DNA of 42,069 nt from CADEFX01 sp050260355 (GCA_050260355.1 JBLNBZ010000016.1:1-42069), one strand, 5' to 3'; shown: positions 1-7,547, counted from the first letter of the stretch. The notes: generated by a model not told the origin, from the letters alone. Program-made: numbers and translations.

Positions 1-5
1 CGGAC

Positions 6-38
6 CGTGCCGGCTGATCTTAAAAAGCAGCCGGCACG
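6..38 (-). terminator. Hairpin downstream of rpoH
   Basis: A perfect 11-bp inverted repeat (arms at 6-16 and 28-38, core GTGCCGGCTG/CAGCCGGCAC) with an 11-nt loop lies 39 bp past the rpoH stop codon. Its place at the 3' end of a leftward gene fits a transcription terminator. The window ends before a T-tract could be seen, so intrinsic termination is not proven. Confidence 0.45.
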
Positions 39-76
39 TCAAATCAAATAGCGCGAAGCCTCAATCCACGCGAGAC

Positions 77-967
77 CTAAACGCCAGCACGCGCCTCCTC
101 GACGTGGGCCGCCTTCTGCACCGCCTTCTGGACCTTCTCGAACGCGCGCACCTCGATCTGGCGGATACGCTCGCGGCTGACGCCGAACTCGACCGAAAGA
201 TCCTCGAGGGTCGCGGGCTCGTCCTGAAGACGCCGCGCCTCGAAGATACGCTTCTCGCGGTCGTTGAGGGACCCCATGGCGCGCGTCAGGTACGACTTGC
301 GCCGGTCGAACTCCTCGCTTTCCGCGAGCTGCTCCTCCTGGTCCGGCCGGTCATCGACCAGCCAGTCCTGCCATTCGCCGGACTCGGCATCGGCCCGCAC
401 CGGCGCATTGAGCGAAGCATCGCCCGACAAGCGCCGGTTCATGGAGATCACGTCCTCCTCGGGCACGCCGAGCTTTGTTGCAATCAGCTTGACCTGCTCC
501 GGCTTCAGATCGCCCTCCTCGAGCGCCTGGATCTGGCCCTTCACGCGGCGCAGGTTGAAGAACAGCTTCTTCTGAGCCGCGGTCGTGCCCATCTTCACCA
601 GGCTCCACGAGCGCAGGATGTATTCCTGGATCGACGCCCGAATCCACCACATGGCGTAGGTGGCAAGGCGGAAGCCCTTGTCCGGGTCGAAGCGCTTGAC
701 GGCCTGCATCAGGCCGACGTTGCCCTCGGAGATCACCTCGCCGATGGGCAGGCCATAGCCGCGATAACCCATGGCGATGCGGGCAACCAGCCGCAGATGC
801 GACGTGACCAGCTTCTGCGCGGCGTCGGCGTCCTGATGCTCCTGCCAGCGCTTGGCCAGCATGTATTCCTCGTTCGGCTCCAGCATCGGAAAGCGCCGCA
901 CCTCCTCGAGGTACCGCGCCAAACCACCCGAGCCTGTAGCGATTGTCGGAAGCGTCTTCGTTGCCAT
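77..967 (-). CDS. rpoH: RNA polymerase heat-shock sigma factor RpoH (sigma-32)
   Basis: Product of 296 residues, the usual length for alphaproteobacterial RpoH. It directs RNA polymerase to heat-shock promoters. Region 2 is clear (SHLRLVARIAMGYRGYGLP near residues 56-74, then FDPDKGFRLATYAMWWIR near 93-110). The diagnostic RpoH box QKKLFFNLR lies at residues 132-140. The C-terminal region 4 helix-turn-helix contains FGVSRERIRQIE. The upstream neighbour is rluD in the same direction, separated by about 310 bp that should hold the rpoH promoter. The ATG at 967 has no strong ribosome site but gives the canonical N-terminus. Many alphaproteobacteria carry two RpoH copies and I cannot say which this is. 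Confidence 0.96.
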   Translation of the reverse strand: MATKTLPTIATGSGGLARYLEEVRRFPMLEPNEEYMLAKRWQEHQDADAAQKLVTSHLRLVARIAMGYRGYGLPIGEVISEGNVGLMQAVKRFDPDKGFRLATYAMWWIRASIQEYILRSWSLVKMGTTAAQKKLFFNLRRVKGQIQALEEGDLKPEQVKLIATKLGVPEEDVISMNRRLSGDASLNAPVRADAESGEWQDWLVDDRPDQEEQLAESEEFDRRKSYLTRAMGSLNDREKRIFEARRLQDEPATLEDLSVEFGVSRERIRQIEVRAFEKVQKAVQKAAHVEEARAGV

Positions 968-1276
968 CTGCTGTACAGCATCGATCTCTTGTCGGAGACC
1001 TCCGCTGCTCCCTCATTAGTGGGGCCCGCCGGAAAGCCCGGCGTCATGGGCACCATTTACTCCCGCGAGCCCGTTCGCGACAAAGCACGTTTACGTTCTA
1101 TCGAGGTCACGTCGTATCACGCGAGGGTGACCTATGTGGGGGCGGCCCACCCGAACTTCAAGAGCTTAACGGACTGATCGGCCCGATTCCGTCGGCCAAG
1201 CCGAGCCCCGCAATTTTAATAACTTACGATCGACCAATTCGATCCAATTCTAGCACGCAATCAGCGGGATGCGTCG
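968..1276 (-). promoter_or_regulatory. rpoH upstream region with sigma-32-like promoter candidate
   Basis: This 309-bp stretch between rluD and rpoH contains no convincing gene. On the leftward strand CTTGAA (1162-1157) is followed after 15 nt by CCCCACAT (1141-1134). This resembles the RpoH consensus CTTGAA-N13-17-CCCCATNT and would suggest autoregulation. A short hairpin with arms CGCCGG/CCGGCG lies at 1027-1043. An AT-rich patch near 1210-1250 could hold the housekeeping promoter, but I could not settle on a -35/-10 pair there. Confidence 0.4.
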
Positions 1277-2287
1277 TTATCGCCGGCTGGCGCCGAGAGC
1301 CCTGTGCACAGCCTCCAGATCAGGCGGCAACGCGCTGGTGAAGGAAAGCCGCTTGCCGGTCACCGGATGCACAAACCCGATCTCGGTTGCGTGCAGCGCC
1401 TGACGCCGCAAATTCTCGACGACACTGCGCACCGATGGCGAAAGCCGGCGCGCGCTGGCCGAGAAGCCGCCAGCATACACCGGATCGCCGAGCACCGGAT
1501 GACCTAAGTGGGCCATGTGCACGCGAATTTGGTGCGTGCGCCCGGTCTCGAGCTCCAGGACCAGCAGGGACGCAAGGGCCCTGCCATCGGCCTCATAGGA
1601 CTCCTTGATGCGATAATGCGTCACAGCGCGACGCCCGCGTCCAGAACGGGCCACCGCCATCTTCGTCCGGCTGTGCGGACCGCGCGCCAAGGGAGCGTCG
1701 ATCGCGCCTGCGGGTCTCGCCGGCACTCCCCAGACGAAGGCCAAATATCGGCGCCTGAGCCTCCCGTCACGGCCGTGGGCCGCGAACTGCTCGGCCAGGC
1801 CCTGGTGAGCCGCGTCGGTCTTCGCCACGACGAGGAGACCGCTTGTGTCCTTATCGAGGCGATGCACGATGCCCGGGCGCCGGACGCCTCCGATGCCGGA
1901 CAGACTGTCGCCGCAGTGGGCGAGAAGGGCATTGACGAGCGTGCCCGAGGCATGCCCCGCGGCCGGGTGGACGACGAGGCCCGCTGGCTTGTCGACCACG
2001 ATCAGGTGTCGGTCCTCGTACACGATCGCGAGCGGGATATTCTCCGGCTCGGGTATGGATGGCTCGGGCTCGGGCAACACGACCTCGTAGCGCTCGCCCG
2101 GTTTGACCCTGCGCCCCGGCTCTCTTACTGTCCGCCCATCCAGCGTCACCTGGCCGCCGCGGACGAGCGCCTGGATACGCGACCGCGTCACGCCGACGAG
2201 GGCGGCACTCAGCACCTTGTCGAGGCGTGCGCCGGCATCGTTTGGGCCGGCCGTGACGGTGGACGTGTTGGATGCGCCGCGGCTCAT
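1277..2287 (-). CDS. rluD: RluD-family 23S rRNA pseudouridine synthase
   Basis: A 336-residue protein of the RluA/RluD family, which isomerises specific uridines of 23S rRNA (RluD: helix 69) to pseudouridine. An N-terminal S4 RNA-binding domain covers roughly residues 18-75 (ARLDKVLSAALVGVTRSRIQ). The catalytic motif HRLDKDTSG is at 142-150, with the nucleophilic Asp at 145. The tail includes GRTHQIRVHMAHLGHPVLGDPVY, typical of the family. The length matches RluD. It lies upstream of rpoH in the same orientation and is divergent from the small genes that start at 2573. RluA or RluC type is possible, but the S4 domain and length favour RluD. Confidence 0.93.
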   Translation of the reverse strand: MSRGASNTSTVTAGPNDAGARLDKVLSAALVGVTRSRIQALVRGGQVTLDGRTVREPGRRVKPGERYEVVLPEPEPSIPEPENIPLAIVYEDRHLIVVDKPAGLVVHPAAGHASGTLVNALLAHCGDSLSGIGGVRRPGIVHRLDKDTSGLLVVAKTDAAHQGLAEQFAAHGRDGRLRRRYLAFVWGVPARPAGAIDAPLARGPHSRTKMAVARSGRGRRAVTHYRIKESYEADGRALASLLVLELETGRTHQIRVHMAHLGHPVLGDPVYAGGFSASARRLSPSVRSVVENLRRQALHATEIGFVHPVTGKRLSFTSALPPDLEAVHRALGASRR

Positions 2288-2425
2288 TGTGGAGCTCGAG
2301 CCGGCAAGGAGCCGCCCACCTCATGGATGCCCAAATTGCCTCGCGGCTTTTGCTGCATTTTCACGGACTCTCAAAGTCGCCTGAATGCGTGGGTACGGCG
2401 TGAACACGGCAAGAACATGGTAGGA

Positions 2426-2495
2426 TTGCGCCCAAGTTGCACCCGAGAACACCCGCGAACGACTCGGGCGCAAACCGGCTGATTTTGCACCCGAG
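2426..2495. repeat. Cluster of 11-bp TTGCRCCCRAG repeats
   Basis: Two copies stand head to tail without a gap (TTGCGCCCAAG 2426-2436 and TTGCACCCGAG 2437-2447). A weaker third repeat follows at about 2447-2457. One copy is inverted at 2463-2473 (CTCGGGCGCAA) and another exact copy TTGCACCCGAG sits at 2485-2495. The 11-bp period equals about one helical turn. The cluster lies between divergent genes and just ahead of a TCTAAT -10-like hexamer (2510-2515), so it may be operators. Phage-end recombinase sites are the alternative, since host genes stop just to the left. Confidence 0.65.
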
Positions 2496-2572
2496 GTTTC
2501 TCGTTTCGTTCTAATTGCGGCCGTCGCGCGTGAGTGCCGCGAAATTCGCGCCAACTAAACGTGGAGGTTGCA

Positions 2573-2824
2573 GTGACGGTCAAAGCCCCATCGCCCGTGC
2601 GGGTCGCCTTCGGCGATCCGCCCGAAAGCCCCGCCATCCTCGCCGAGAGCATCATCAAGCTCAGCGCCGGCGTCGCCGCACTCACCCGCGGCGGCCTCAA
2701 CCGCAAGGCCGTCATCGCCCTCCTGCACGACCACACGAAGGTGTCCAAGCGCACCATCGAGCAGGTGCTGGACGGGATGGAAAGCCTGCAGCGCACCTAT
2801 TGCAAAGCGAGCAAGGCCCCATGA
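2573..2824 (+). CDS. Small hypothetical protein, first gene of rightward block
   Basis: I do not recognise this 83-residue protein. The GTG at 2573 is chosen because GGAGG lies at 2563-2567 with a 5-nt gap; a GTG 13 codons upstream has no ribosome site. The middle (LNRKAVIALLHDHTKVSKRTIEQVLDGM) has helix-turn-helix-like character, so DNA binding is possible but unproven. The stop overlaps the start of the J-domain gene in an ATGA arrangement, which indicates translational coupling. It is the leader gene of the block that runs to 5878. Confidence 0.75.
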   Translation: MTVKAPSPVRVAFGDPPESPAILAESIIKLSAGVAALTRGGLNRKAVIALLHDHTKVSKRTIEQVLDGMESLQRTYCKASKAP

Positions 2825-3492
2825 GCCGCAAGCGCAACACCACCCGCCGGCAAACCCTCGAGCCGCCCGACCCCACCGAGATCTTCGATCTCTATGAGGT
2901 GCTGGGCGTGTCCCGCGACGCCGATGCCGAGACCATCAGGACGGCCTTCCGGGCACGTGCCAAGGTCACCCATCCCGACGCCGGCGGCAGCCCGGGAGCC
3001 TTCGAGCACGTCAAGCTCGCCCAACAGATCCTGCTCGATCCCGAGCGGCGCGCCCGCTACGACGCCACCGGCCGCATCGATCGTCCCGCGCTCGACCGCA
3101 CCGAGTCGAACGCCCTCAGCATGCTGGGCGAGCTGCTGACCCAGATCCTGGGCCAGGGCGACGAGCCCGGGAACACCGATTCACTCGCCGCCATGCGTTC
3201 AGCGATCAAAGAAAGTCTAGAGAACATGGACAAACAGGTCGCTGACGCCAAGGCCGCGCGCGACAGGATCATGCGAATGAAGACCAAGTTCCGCCTGCGC
3301 AAGAAGGGCGCCGATCCGATCGCCGCCATCCTCGACGCCAAGGCGCGCGAGGTCGATCGCATGCTCGCCGATAGCGAGAGCGCCCGCCGCATACACGAGC
3401 GGGCGCTCGAGATCCTCGCCAACTACGAGTTCGAGTTCACACCGCAGCCGGGGCGGTCGCCCTGGATCGTGACCACCGAGGCACTCGCATGA
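2821..3492 (+). CDS. J-domain (DnaJ-like) protein
   Basis: Product of 223 residues. A J domain spans about residues 22-83: LYEVLGVSRDADAETIRTAFRARAKV, then the essential HPD at 51-53 and a typical DPERRARYDATG end. Such domains stimulate the ATPase of a DnaK/Hsp70 partner. There is no Gly/Phe stretch, no zinc-finger domain and no C-terminal substrate domain, so this is not canonical DnaJ. Residues 100-215 are charged and probably helical. The start ATG overlaps the preceding stop. A link to phage head assembly or to hijacking host DnaK is only inference from position. Confidence 0.85.
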   Translation: MSRKRNTTRRQTLEPPDPTEIFDLYEVLGVSRDADAETIRTAFRARAKVTHPDAGGSPGAFEHVKLAQQILLDPERRARYDATGRIDRPALDRTESNALSMLGELLTQILGQGDEPGNTDSLAAMRSAIKESLENMDKQVADAKAARDRIMRMKTKFRLRKKGADPIAAILDAKAREVDRMLADSESARRIHERALEILANYEFEFTPQPGRSPWIVTTEALA

Positions 3493-3716
3493 CCCACAAG
3501 ACCGGCTTCAAGGGGGTTTTCGCCCATGCCAGCGGCGCGCCGATGCATGACCGCGCCGCACCGGCACGCACCGTCACGCATTTCTACGACATGCGCATCA
3601 CCACCGATCCCTCGCTGCCGCCCAAATCCTGGCGGCTCGCGGGACCACGCACGCTGCTCGTCTCCCCCGACATCGTCGACGAGATGGGAAAGCAGGGGCT
3701 GACGCGCCATGACTGA
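3489..3716 (+). CDS. Small hypothetical protein
   Basis: A 75-residue protein with no recognised domain. Its ATG overlaps the J-domain gene's stop (ATGA), and GAGG lies 7 nt upstream. Its 3' end overlaps the next gene by 8 bp. This very tight packing is typical of phage or coupled operons. The composition (several His, Arg and Pro) gives no functional clue. Confidence 0.65.
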   Translation: MTHKTGFKGVFAHASGAPMHDRAAPARTVTHFYDMRITTDPSLPPKSWRLAGPRTLLVSPDIVDEMGKQGLTRHD

Positions 3717-4227
3717 GATCCAGATCGCCGATCCACGACCCCTCACCGTCTTTCAGGCGGAGTGGGACGACAGCGACACGTGGTGCCACTCGATCGAGGA
3801 GGTGCTGCAGCGCGCGTTCGACGGTCTGCACGGCAACTACGACATCAAAAAGCCGTTTCGCCTGTTCGGCGCCGACATCCTCGCCGCCATCCCCATCAGC
3901 GTCACGCCCGACAAACTCGCCGTCGTTGATGCCGAGGACGAGGCCAAGTTCGCGCGCGCGCTTGCGACCGCCAACTTGCTCGTCGCGCTGGGCGACGACG
4001 GGCCCGTCGCGCAAGGCGACACTCTCATTGCGCTGCTCGAGGACCTGCGCGAGAGCGGCCTGCTGCCGTTCAAGGGCGATCTGGTGCTTTGGCGGCATCA
4101 CGAGGAAGCGATCTGGATGCGCTTCGGATTGCTTCTGATCGATGACGAGACCTCGGCCAAGCTCAACGCCGAGCTCGAGAGCAAGCGTGCAACCAGCGTG
4201 CGTGAGGAGGAGCTATCCAAAGACTAG
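3709..4227 (+). CDS. Hypothetical acidic protein
   Basis: Unrecognised protein of 172 residues, acidic, with no membrane segment or signal peptide. It looks like a compact soluble alpha/beta protein (LFGADILAAIPISVTPDKLAVVDAED in the middle) with a charged C-terminal tail. It overlaps the preceding gene by 8 bp and is followed after 23 bp by a secreted-protein gene. The function is unknown. Confidence 0.7.
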   Translation: MTEIQIADPRPLTVFQAEWDDSDTWCHSIEEVLQRAFDGLHGNYDIKKPFRLFGADILAAIPISVTPDKLAVVDAEDEAKFARALATANLLVALGDDGPVAQGDTLIALLEDLRESGLLPFKGDLVLWRHHEEAIWMRFGLLLIDDETSAKLNAELESKRATSVREEELSKD

Positions 4228-4250
4228 ATGACACGAGAAGGGACAATTCG

Positions 4251-4619
4251 ATGCGAGCCATCGACTTTCTGGCCTCCGTGCTCGGCGGCTTCGTCGGCGC
4301 GGCCATCGCCATCTTCATCTTCATCATGATGCTGATCGGGCTGTTCTCACCCGCCAAGGCGCATGACTGGTATCCGATCGAATGCTGCGCTGGCTACGAT
4401 TGCGCACCGGTGGACAAATCCGTCATGGCCGGCGGGCCCTACCGCGCCGGCATGCTGCCGCTGACACCATCGGAAATGCCGACCATGGTGGTGACCACGC
4501 GCAACGGCACCGCACCCGTCACCGCCGAGACGAGCCGGCGCGAAAGCAAGGACAACCGCCTGCACGCTTGCATTCGCGACGGCAAGGTCGTCTGCCTGTT
4601 CGTGCCACCGGGAATCTGA
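4251..4619 (+). CDS. Exported cysteine-rich hypothetical protein
   Basis: A 122-residue protein with an N-terminal hydrophobic segment (about residues 8-34) that ends in PAKAHDW. This reads as a signal peptide cleaved near AKA, leaving a mature periplasmic domain of about 85 residues. The mature part has clustered Cys (ECCAGYDC, then HACIRDGKVVC), suggesting disulfides or a metal site. The HDWYP-ECC pattern resembles uncharacterised proteins I have seen in rhizobial genomes and their phages. The ribosome site AAGGG lies 8 nt before the ATG. Confidence 0.75.
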   Translation: MRAIDFLASVLGGFVGAAIAIFIFIMMLIGLFSPAKAHDWYPIECCAGYDCAPVDKSVMAGGPYRAGMLPLTPSEMPTMVVTTRNGTAPVTAETSRRESKDNRLHACIRDGKVVCLFVPPGI

Positions 4620-4628
4620 CCCCTGCCC

Positions 4629-4988
4629 ATGCGAGACTTTGCACGCATCGAGACCGTGCGCCTGCCGGCGCCGCCCGACATCGGCCACGGCCTCTACGAC
4701 ATGTGGCTGCAGCGCTGCCGGCGCGAGGCCATCTTCGAGCCCGTCAAGCCGGGCCCCGATCAGCTCGTCACAATCGACGTGTGGCCGCATCCAGAGACGC
4801 GCCTCGAGCTGACCGGCCTGCTCGTGTGGACCGATCGGCTCGTGCGCGACATCGGCGTCATCGAGTTGGCCTGCCGCGTGCACAGCTACGGCATCCTGCG
4901 CGGCCTGCCGCCAGGCGTGTCGACGTCCACGCCGGACCAGATGTACGTCAAAATCTATGTCGAGCTTCCAGAGAGCAGCCCAGTATGA
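4629..4988 (+). CDS. Hypothetical protein
   Basis: Product of 119 residues without a recognised domain, predicted soluble with alternating beta-like segments. It starts 9 bp after the exported-protein gene, and its stop overlaps the metallophosphoesterase start (ATGA at 4985-4988), so the two are probably translated together. The ribosome site is weak, which also fits coupling. Confidence 0.7.
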   Translation: MRDFARIETVRLPAPPDIGHGLYDMWLQRCRREAIFEPVKPGPDQLVTIDVWPHPETRLELTGLLVWTDRLVRDIGVIELACRVHSYGILRGLPPGVSTSTPDQMYVKIYVELPESSPV

Positions 4989-5878
4989 GAATCCATTACA
5001 TGAGCGACCTGCATCTCGAGTTCGGCGCGTTCGACAAGCCGCTGCCGCGCGGCGATGTCCTGCTGCTCGTCGGCGACATCACGCTGCTCGCCGCACTCGA
5101 TCCCAGCAGCGAAAACTATGAGCGCCTGGCGCGGACGCGTCAGCGCACGCAGGATTTCCTCGAGGCCTGCCGGCGCAACTTTCGCCGCATCATCTACGTG
5201 ATCGGCAATCATGAGGCCTACGGCTATTGCCTGACCTGGAGCCCCAGCCTGATCCGCCGCGCCATGGCGGACGTTGAGCTTCTCGACGATTGCGTAATCG
5301 AGCTCGATCGCAAGACTTTGCTCGTTGGCGGCACGCTGTGGACCGACATGGGCGGCGGCCGCGCACACGAGCGCATTCGTAGAGCGCTCAACGATTTCCG
5401 CTTGATCCGCATCGAGAAGGACGGCCAGCTCGAGGATTTCGATACCCACGATGCCGTGCGCTGTCACAAGCGCACGCTGGAGTTGATCGGGCAGACCGCG
5501 GAGACCCATCCCAGCAGGACCATCGTCGTCGCCACGCACCATGCACCGAGCGTCAAGGGGCTGAGTCCGGAGCACGTGCACAGCTCCCCACTCAATGACG
5601 CCTACTACAGCGATCTCGAGGGCTTCATTGCCGCATATCCCAATATCCGCCATTGGGTGCACGGACATACGCATCTGCAGAAAGCTTATCGGGTGGCGCA
5701 GTGCCGGGTGCTGTCGAACGCCCGCGGCTACGTCATGCACGAGGATTGCGCCGCAACATTCGATCCCAACCGCTGGTTCGCGACCGGCTGCGCCGCCAAG
5801 CGCGCGCCGAAACGAAAAAAGGCCCCGCCGAGCCCTGGGACGGAAGAACCGATCCAGAGCTCGGACGGGGCCAGGTGA
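4985..5878 (+). CDS. Calcineurin-like metallophosphoesterase
   Basis: A 297-residue protein with the signature motifs of the metallophosphoesterase fold. SDLHLE lies near the N-terminus (D-x-H), GDI follows, then GNHEAYG (GNHE), THHAPS and finally VHGHTH (GHxH). These place two metal ions for phosphoester hydrolysis; the substrate (nucleotide, nucleic acid or protein) cannot be told. The ATG at 4985 overlaps the previous stop. A longer open frame upstream is only readthrough over other genes. The last 25 codons overlap a leftward terminator-like hairpin (5815-5872) and encode a Lys/Arg/Pro-rich tail that looks non-conserved. Confidence 0.9.
   Translation: MRIHYMSDLHLEFGAFDKPLPRGDVLLLVGDITLLAALDPSSENYERLARTRQRTQDFLEACRRNFRRIIYVIGNHEAYGYCLTWSPSLIRRAMADVELLDDCVIELDRKTLLVGGTLWTDMGGGRAHERIRRALNDFRLIRIEKDGQLEDFDTHDAVRCHKRTLELIGQTAETHPSRTIVVATHHAPSVKGLSPEHVHSSPLNDAYYSDLEGFIAAYPNIRHWVHGHTHLQKAYRVAQCRVLSNARGYVMHEDCAATFDPNRWFATGCAAKRAPKRKKAPPSPGTEEPIQSSDGAR
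5815..5872 (-). terminator. Leftward intrinsic terminator inside the end of the phosphoesterase gene
   Basis: The arms GGCCCCG+CCGAGC (5821-5833) and GCTCGG+A+CGGGGCC (5859-5872) form a 13-bp stem with one bulge. On the leftward strand the stem runs directly into TTTTTT (5820-5815). The rightward strand has no T-tract. It would stop leftward transcripts although the local genes read rightward. Confidence 0.65.
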
Positions 5879-5911
5879 GGCGCTAGCCATGAAGGGCATG
5901 GGATAGGCGCC

Positions 5912-5938
5912 TGTCCCGGAATCGCCGCTGCCGGGACA
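5912..5938. other. Hairpin in the gap between phosphoesterase and the next gene
   Basis: Perfect 8-bp arms TGTCCCGG (5912-5919) and CCGGGACA (5931-5938) with an 11-nt loop lie 33 bp after the phosphoesterase stop. There is no T-tract on either side, so this is either a Rho-independent-like remnant or an mRNA 3' stabiliser. I see nothing else convincing in 5879-6154. Confidence 0.4.
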
Positions 5939-6154
5939 TCGTGGAGCCCGCGCAACCGGAAGGTTCGGGCTCAATGCGGGAAAGTGAGCGAGCCAGCGAC
6001 GACGCCTGGGAGGTTTTCAGCGACCACGATCTAGCGGCTCGAAGCGATGCGTGTGAAAACGAGCAGTGCTCAGGCACCCGATCGACGCATAACGGGATTC
6101 CTACCAATGAGCGGCGCTTGCAGAAAGAACCCCATTACGAGCCAGGATGGCCCA

Positions 6155-6358
6155 ATGAGGATGGGCGAGAGCAAGCGATGCGCGCTCGACAGCGGGCAAG
6201 ACATCATTTTCTGCCGCACGTGCGCTCTTGCATACGACTGCCGCAGAGAACCGCGACCGGCTTGTCCGCTCAGGGCGCCATCGAGGAAGTCAGCCCGCAT
6301 CCTGGACGAAGCGGCGAGGAAGTACGCAACGGTGATGAAGCGATTGGCGAAGAGATAG
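6155..6358 (+). CDS. Small cysteine-containing hypothetical protein
   Basis: A 67-residue protein read from ATG 6155, which has AGGA 8 nt upstream; an upstream ATG at 6047 in the same frame lacks support. It contains CRTC, then a Cys (YDC) and another (PAC), so a small zinc-binding knuckle is possible, followed by a basic helical C-terminus. It ends 9 bp before the next gene. A competing frame (5941-6417) is rejected. Confidence 0.5.
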   Translation: MRMGESKRCALDSGQDIIFCRTCALAYDCRREPRPACPLRAPSRKSARILDEAARKYATVMKRLAKR

Positions 6359-6367
6359 GACGCAACA

Positions 6368-6832
6368 ATGGCATTGGATCGCATGGAAGAGCGGCGACGG
6401 ATTGCGGCTCGCCTTGATGAGGTAAAGGTCGGCCAGGAGACGGTGAACGACCATCCGGAGGTGATCGCAGCGCGCGCGAAAATGGAGGCTGCACGTGCGG
6501 CTGCCGACGAGGCGCGCGACGAATTTCACCGCGTCTTCCACAAGCATTATGTCAGCGACGAGGCGGTTACGAGGGAGCTGCTGGCGGAATATTCCGACCT
6601 GATCTCCGACGGTTATTCAGGGATCGCTCTTTGCTGCGTGACTGGGCTGCCGATTTTTGTCGGTGATCGGGTCGTCGAGCGCGAGGACAGCAATGGCGCC
6701 CGCCATTTCTTGCTCGCCGATGTTGTCAAGATCGATGCGACGCTGGCCCTCACCGCGCCGACCAAAGTGCTGACCTTGCGCGACAGCGGCATCGATGACG
6801 ACGGCGATGGAGACGAGGAGCCCACACCATGA
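6368..6832 (+). CDS. Hypothetical protein, helical N-terminus
   Basis: Unrecognised protein of 154 residues. The first 60 or so residues are a charged, probably coiled-coil helix. The middle has an alternating hydrophobic stretch with two Cys (IALCCVTGLPIFVGDRVV), reminiscent of a small beta barrel but not diagnostic. The tail is very acidic (DDDGDGDEE). AGGA sits 7 nt before the ATG. Its stop overlaps the next ATG (ATGA). Confidence 0.7.
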   Translation: MALDRMEERRRIAARLDEVKVGQETVNDHPEVIAARAKMEAARAAADEARDEFHRVFHKHYVSDEAVTRELLAEYSDLISDGYSGIALCCVTGLPIFVGDRVVEREDSNGARHFLLADVVKIDATLALTAPTKVLTLRDSGIDDDGDGDEEPTP

Positions 6833-7197
6833 CGACGGACATCGTCCTCACCGATGACGAGCGCGATCTGATCTTGCAGATGCGTGCATGGAAGAACGGC
6901 GTCCCCGAGGAGGAACTGCCGTCGAAGCCGGAAAGGGCCGTCTACGTGAGCCTCGTTGAGGCGCGTGCCGAGCTCTACCGGCTCGCACTCAGGCACGGGC
7001 ACAACGATGTTTCCGCGCGCTACGAGCGCTTCCACAAGCTGCTGAGCGCCGGCCTCTTGATCGAGCTGTGTGACGCCTGGAACAAGTGGCATCAGCACCT
7101 GCGCGATGAGGAGTTGCGGGACGAGACGAACAACCGCCTCTTCGACGGGAGTTCGCTCGTCTACGAGACGGAAACAGAGATGGATGACGCGCCATGA
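6829..7197 (+). CDS. Hypothetical protein
   Basis: A 122-residue, mostly helical and charged protein with no recognised family. It begins and ends in ATGA overlaps with its neighbours (6829-6832 and 7194-7197), so genes 6368-7547 form one coupled unit. No signal peptide or membrane segment is visible. Confidence 0.7.
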   Translation: MTTDIVLTDDERDLILQMRAWKNGVPEEELPSKPERAVYVSLVEARAELYRLALRHGHNDVSARYERFHKLLSAGLLIELCDAWNKWHQHLRDEELRDETNNRLFDGSSLVYETETEMDDAP

Positions 7198-7547
7198 AAT
7201 TCCGCACGAGGTCGGTCATGGTCGATGCAGCGCTCTACGATGGCGAGCTTGTCGGCAAGCCTGGCGCCGACGGCAATGTGGTCAAAGGCACGTGCCCGAT
7301 GTGGTTTCCATCGGTGGTTCCGGTGGTCGACTACGCGAATTTCTGGTTGCGCCGTGGCGAGATTTTCTACGTAGGAGACAAGCTGCGCATCGGCACGCCA
7401 TCAGGCCCGGTGACGGTAGAGCCCTATGACTGGATCGTCAGGGATGAGGCGGGTGATTTTCACGTCCTGTCACCCGAGGCGTTCACTGCAGCCTACGAGC
7501 CCGTCCCCGAGCCTCTTCTTCTGGATTGTCGCCCGGCGTCACGCTAG
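7194..7547 (+). CDS. Phage-type small protein (MKFRT...YEPV family)
   Basis: A 117-residue protein matching the layout of a widespread uncharacterised phage family. It opens with MKFRTRSVMVDAALYDG, has a middle with RIGTPSGPVTVEPYDWIVRDEAGDFHVLSPE, and ends with FTAAYEPV. Family members are common in tailed-phage early or accessory regions, and the function is not known. It marks this rightward block as phage-derived. It is coupled to the preceding gene through an ATGA overlap and converges on dcd, with a 51-bp gap. Confidence 0.75.
   Translation: MKFRTRSVMVDAALYDGELVGKPGADGNVVKGTCPMWFPSVVPVVDYANFWLRRGEIFYVGDKLRIGTPSGPVTVEPYDWIVRDEAGDFHVLSPEAFTAAYEPVPEPLLLDCRPASR

Noticed and set aside
104..1177. 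357-residue rightward open frame across rpoH
   Set aside because: It lies antisense to a clear rpoH gene. High GC content leaves long open frames on the reverse strand, and its product is His/Arg/Leu-rich without any domain.
4382..4984. Upstream extension of the metallophosphoesterase frame
   Set aside because: It runs through two other genes in a different frame. The start at 4985 gives the SDLHLE motif near the N-terminus, as expected.
5941..6417. 158-residue rightward frame competing with the 6155-6358 gene
   Set aside because: It overlaps the well-supported start at 6368 by 50 bp, has no ribosome site and a composition rich in Gly/Arg/His/Glu without pattern.
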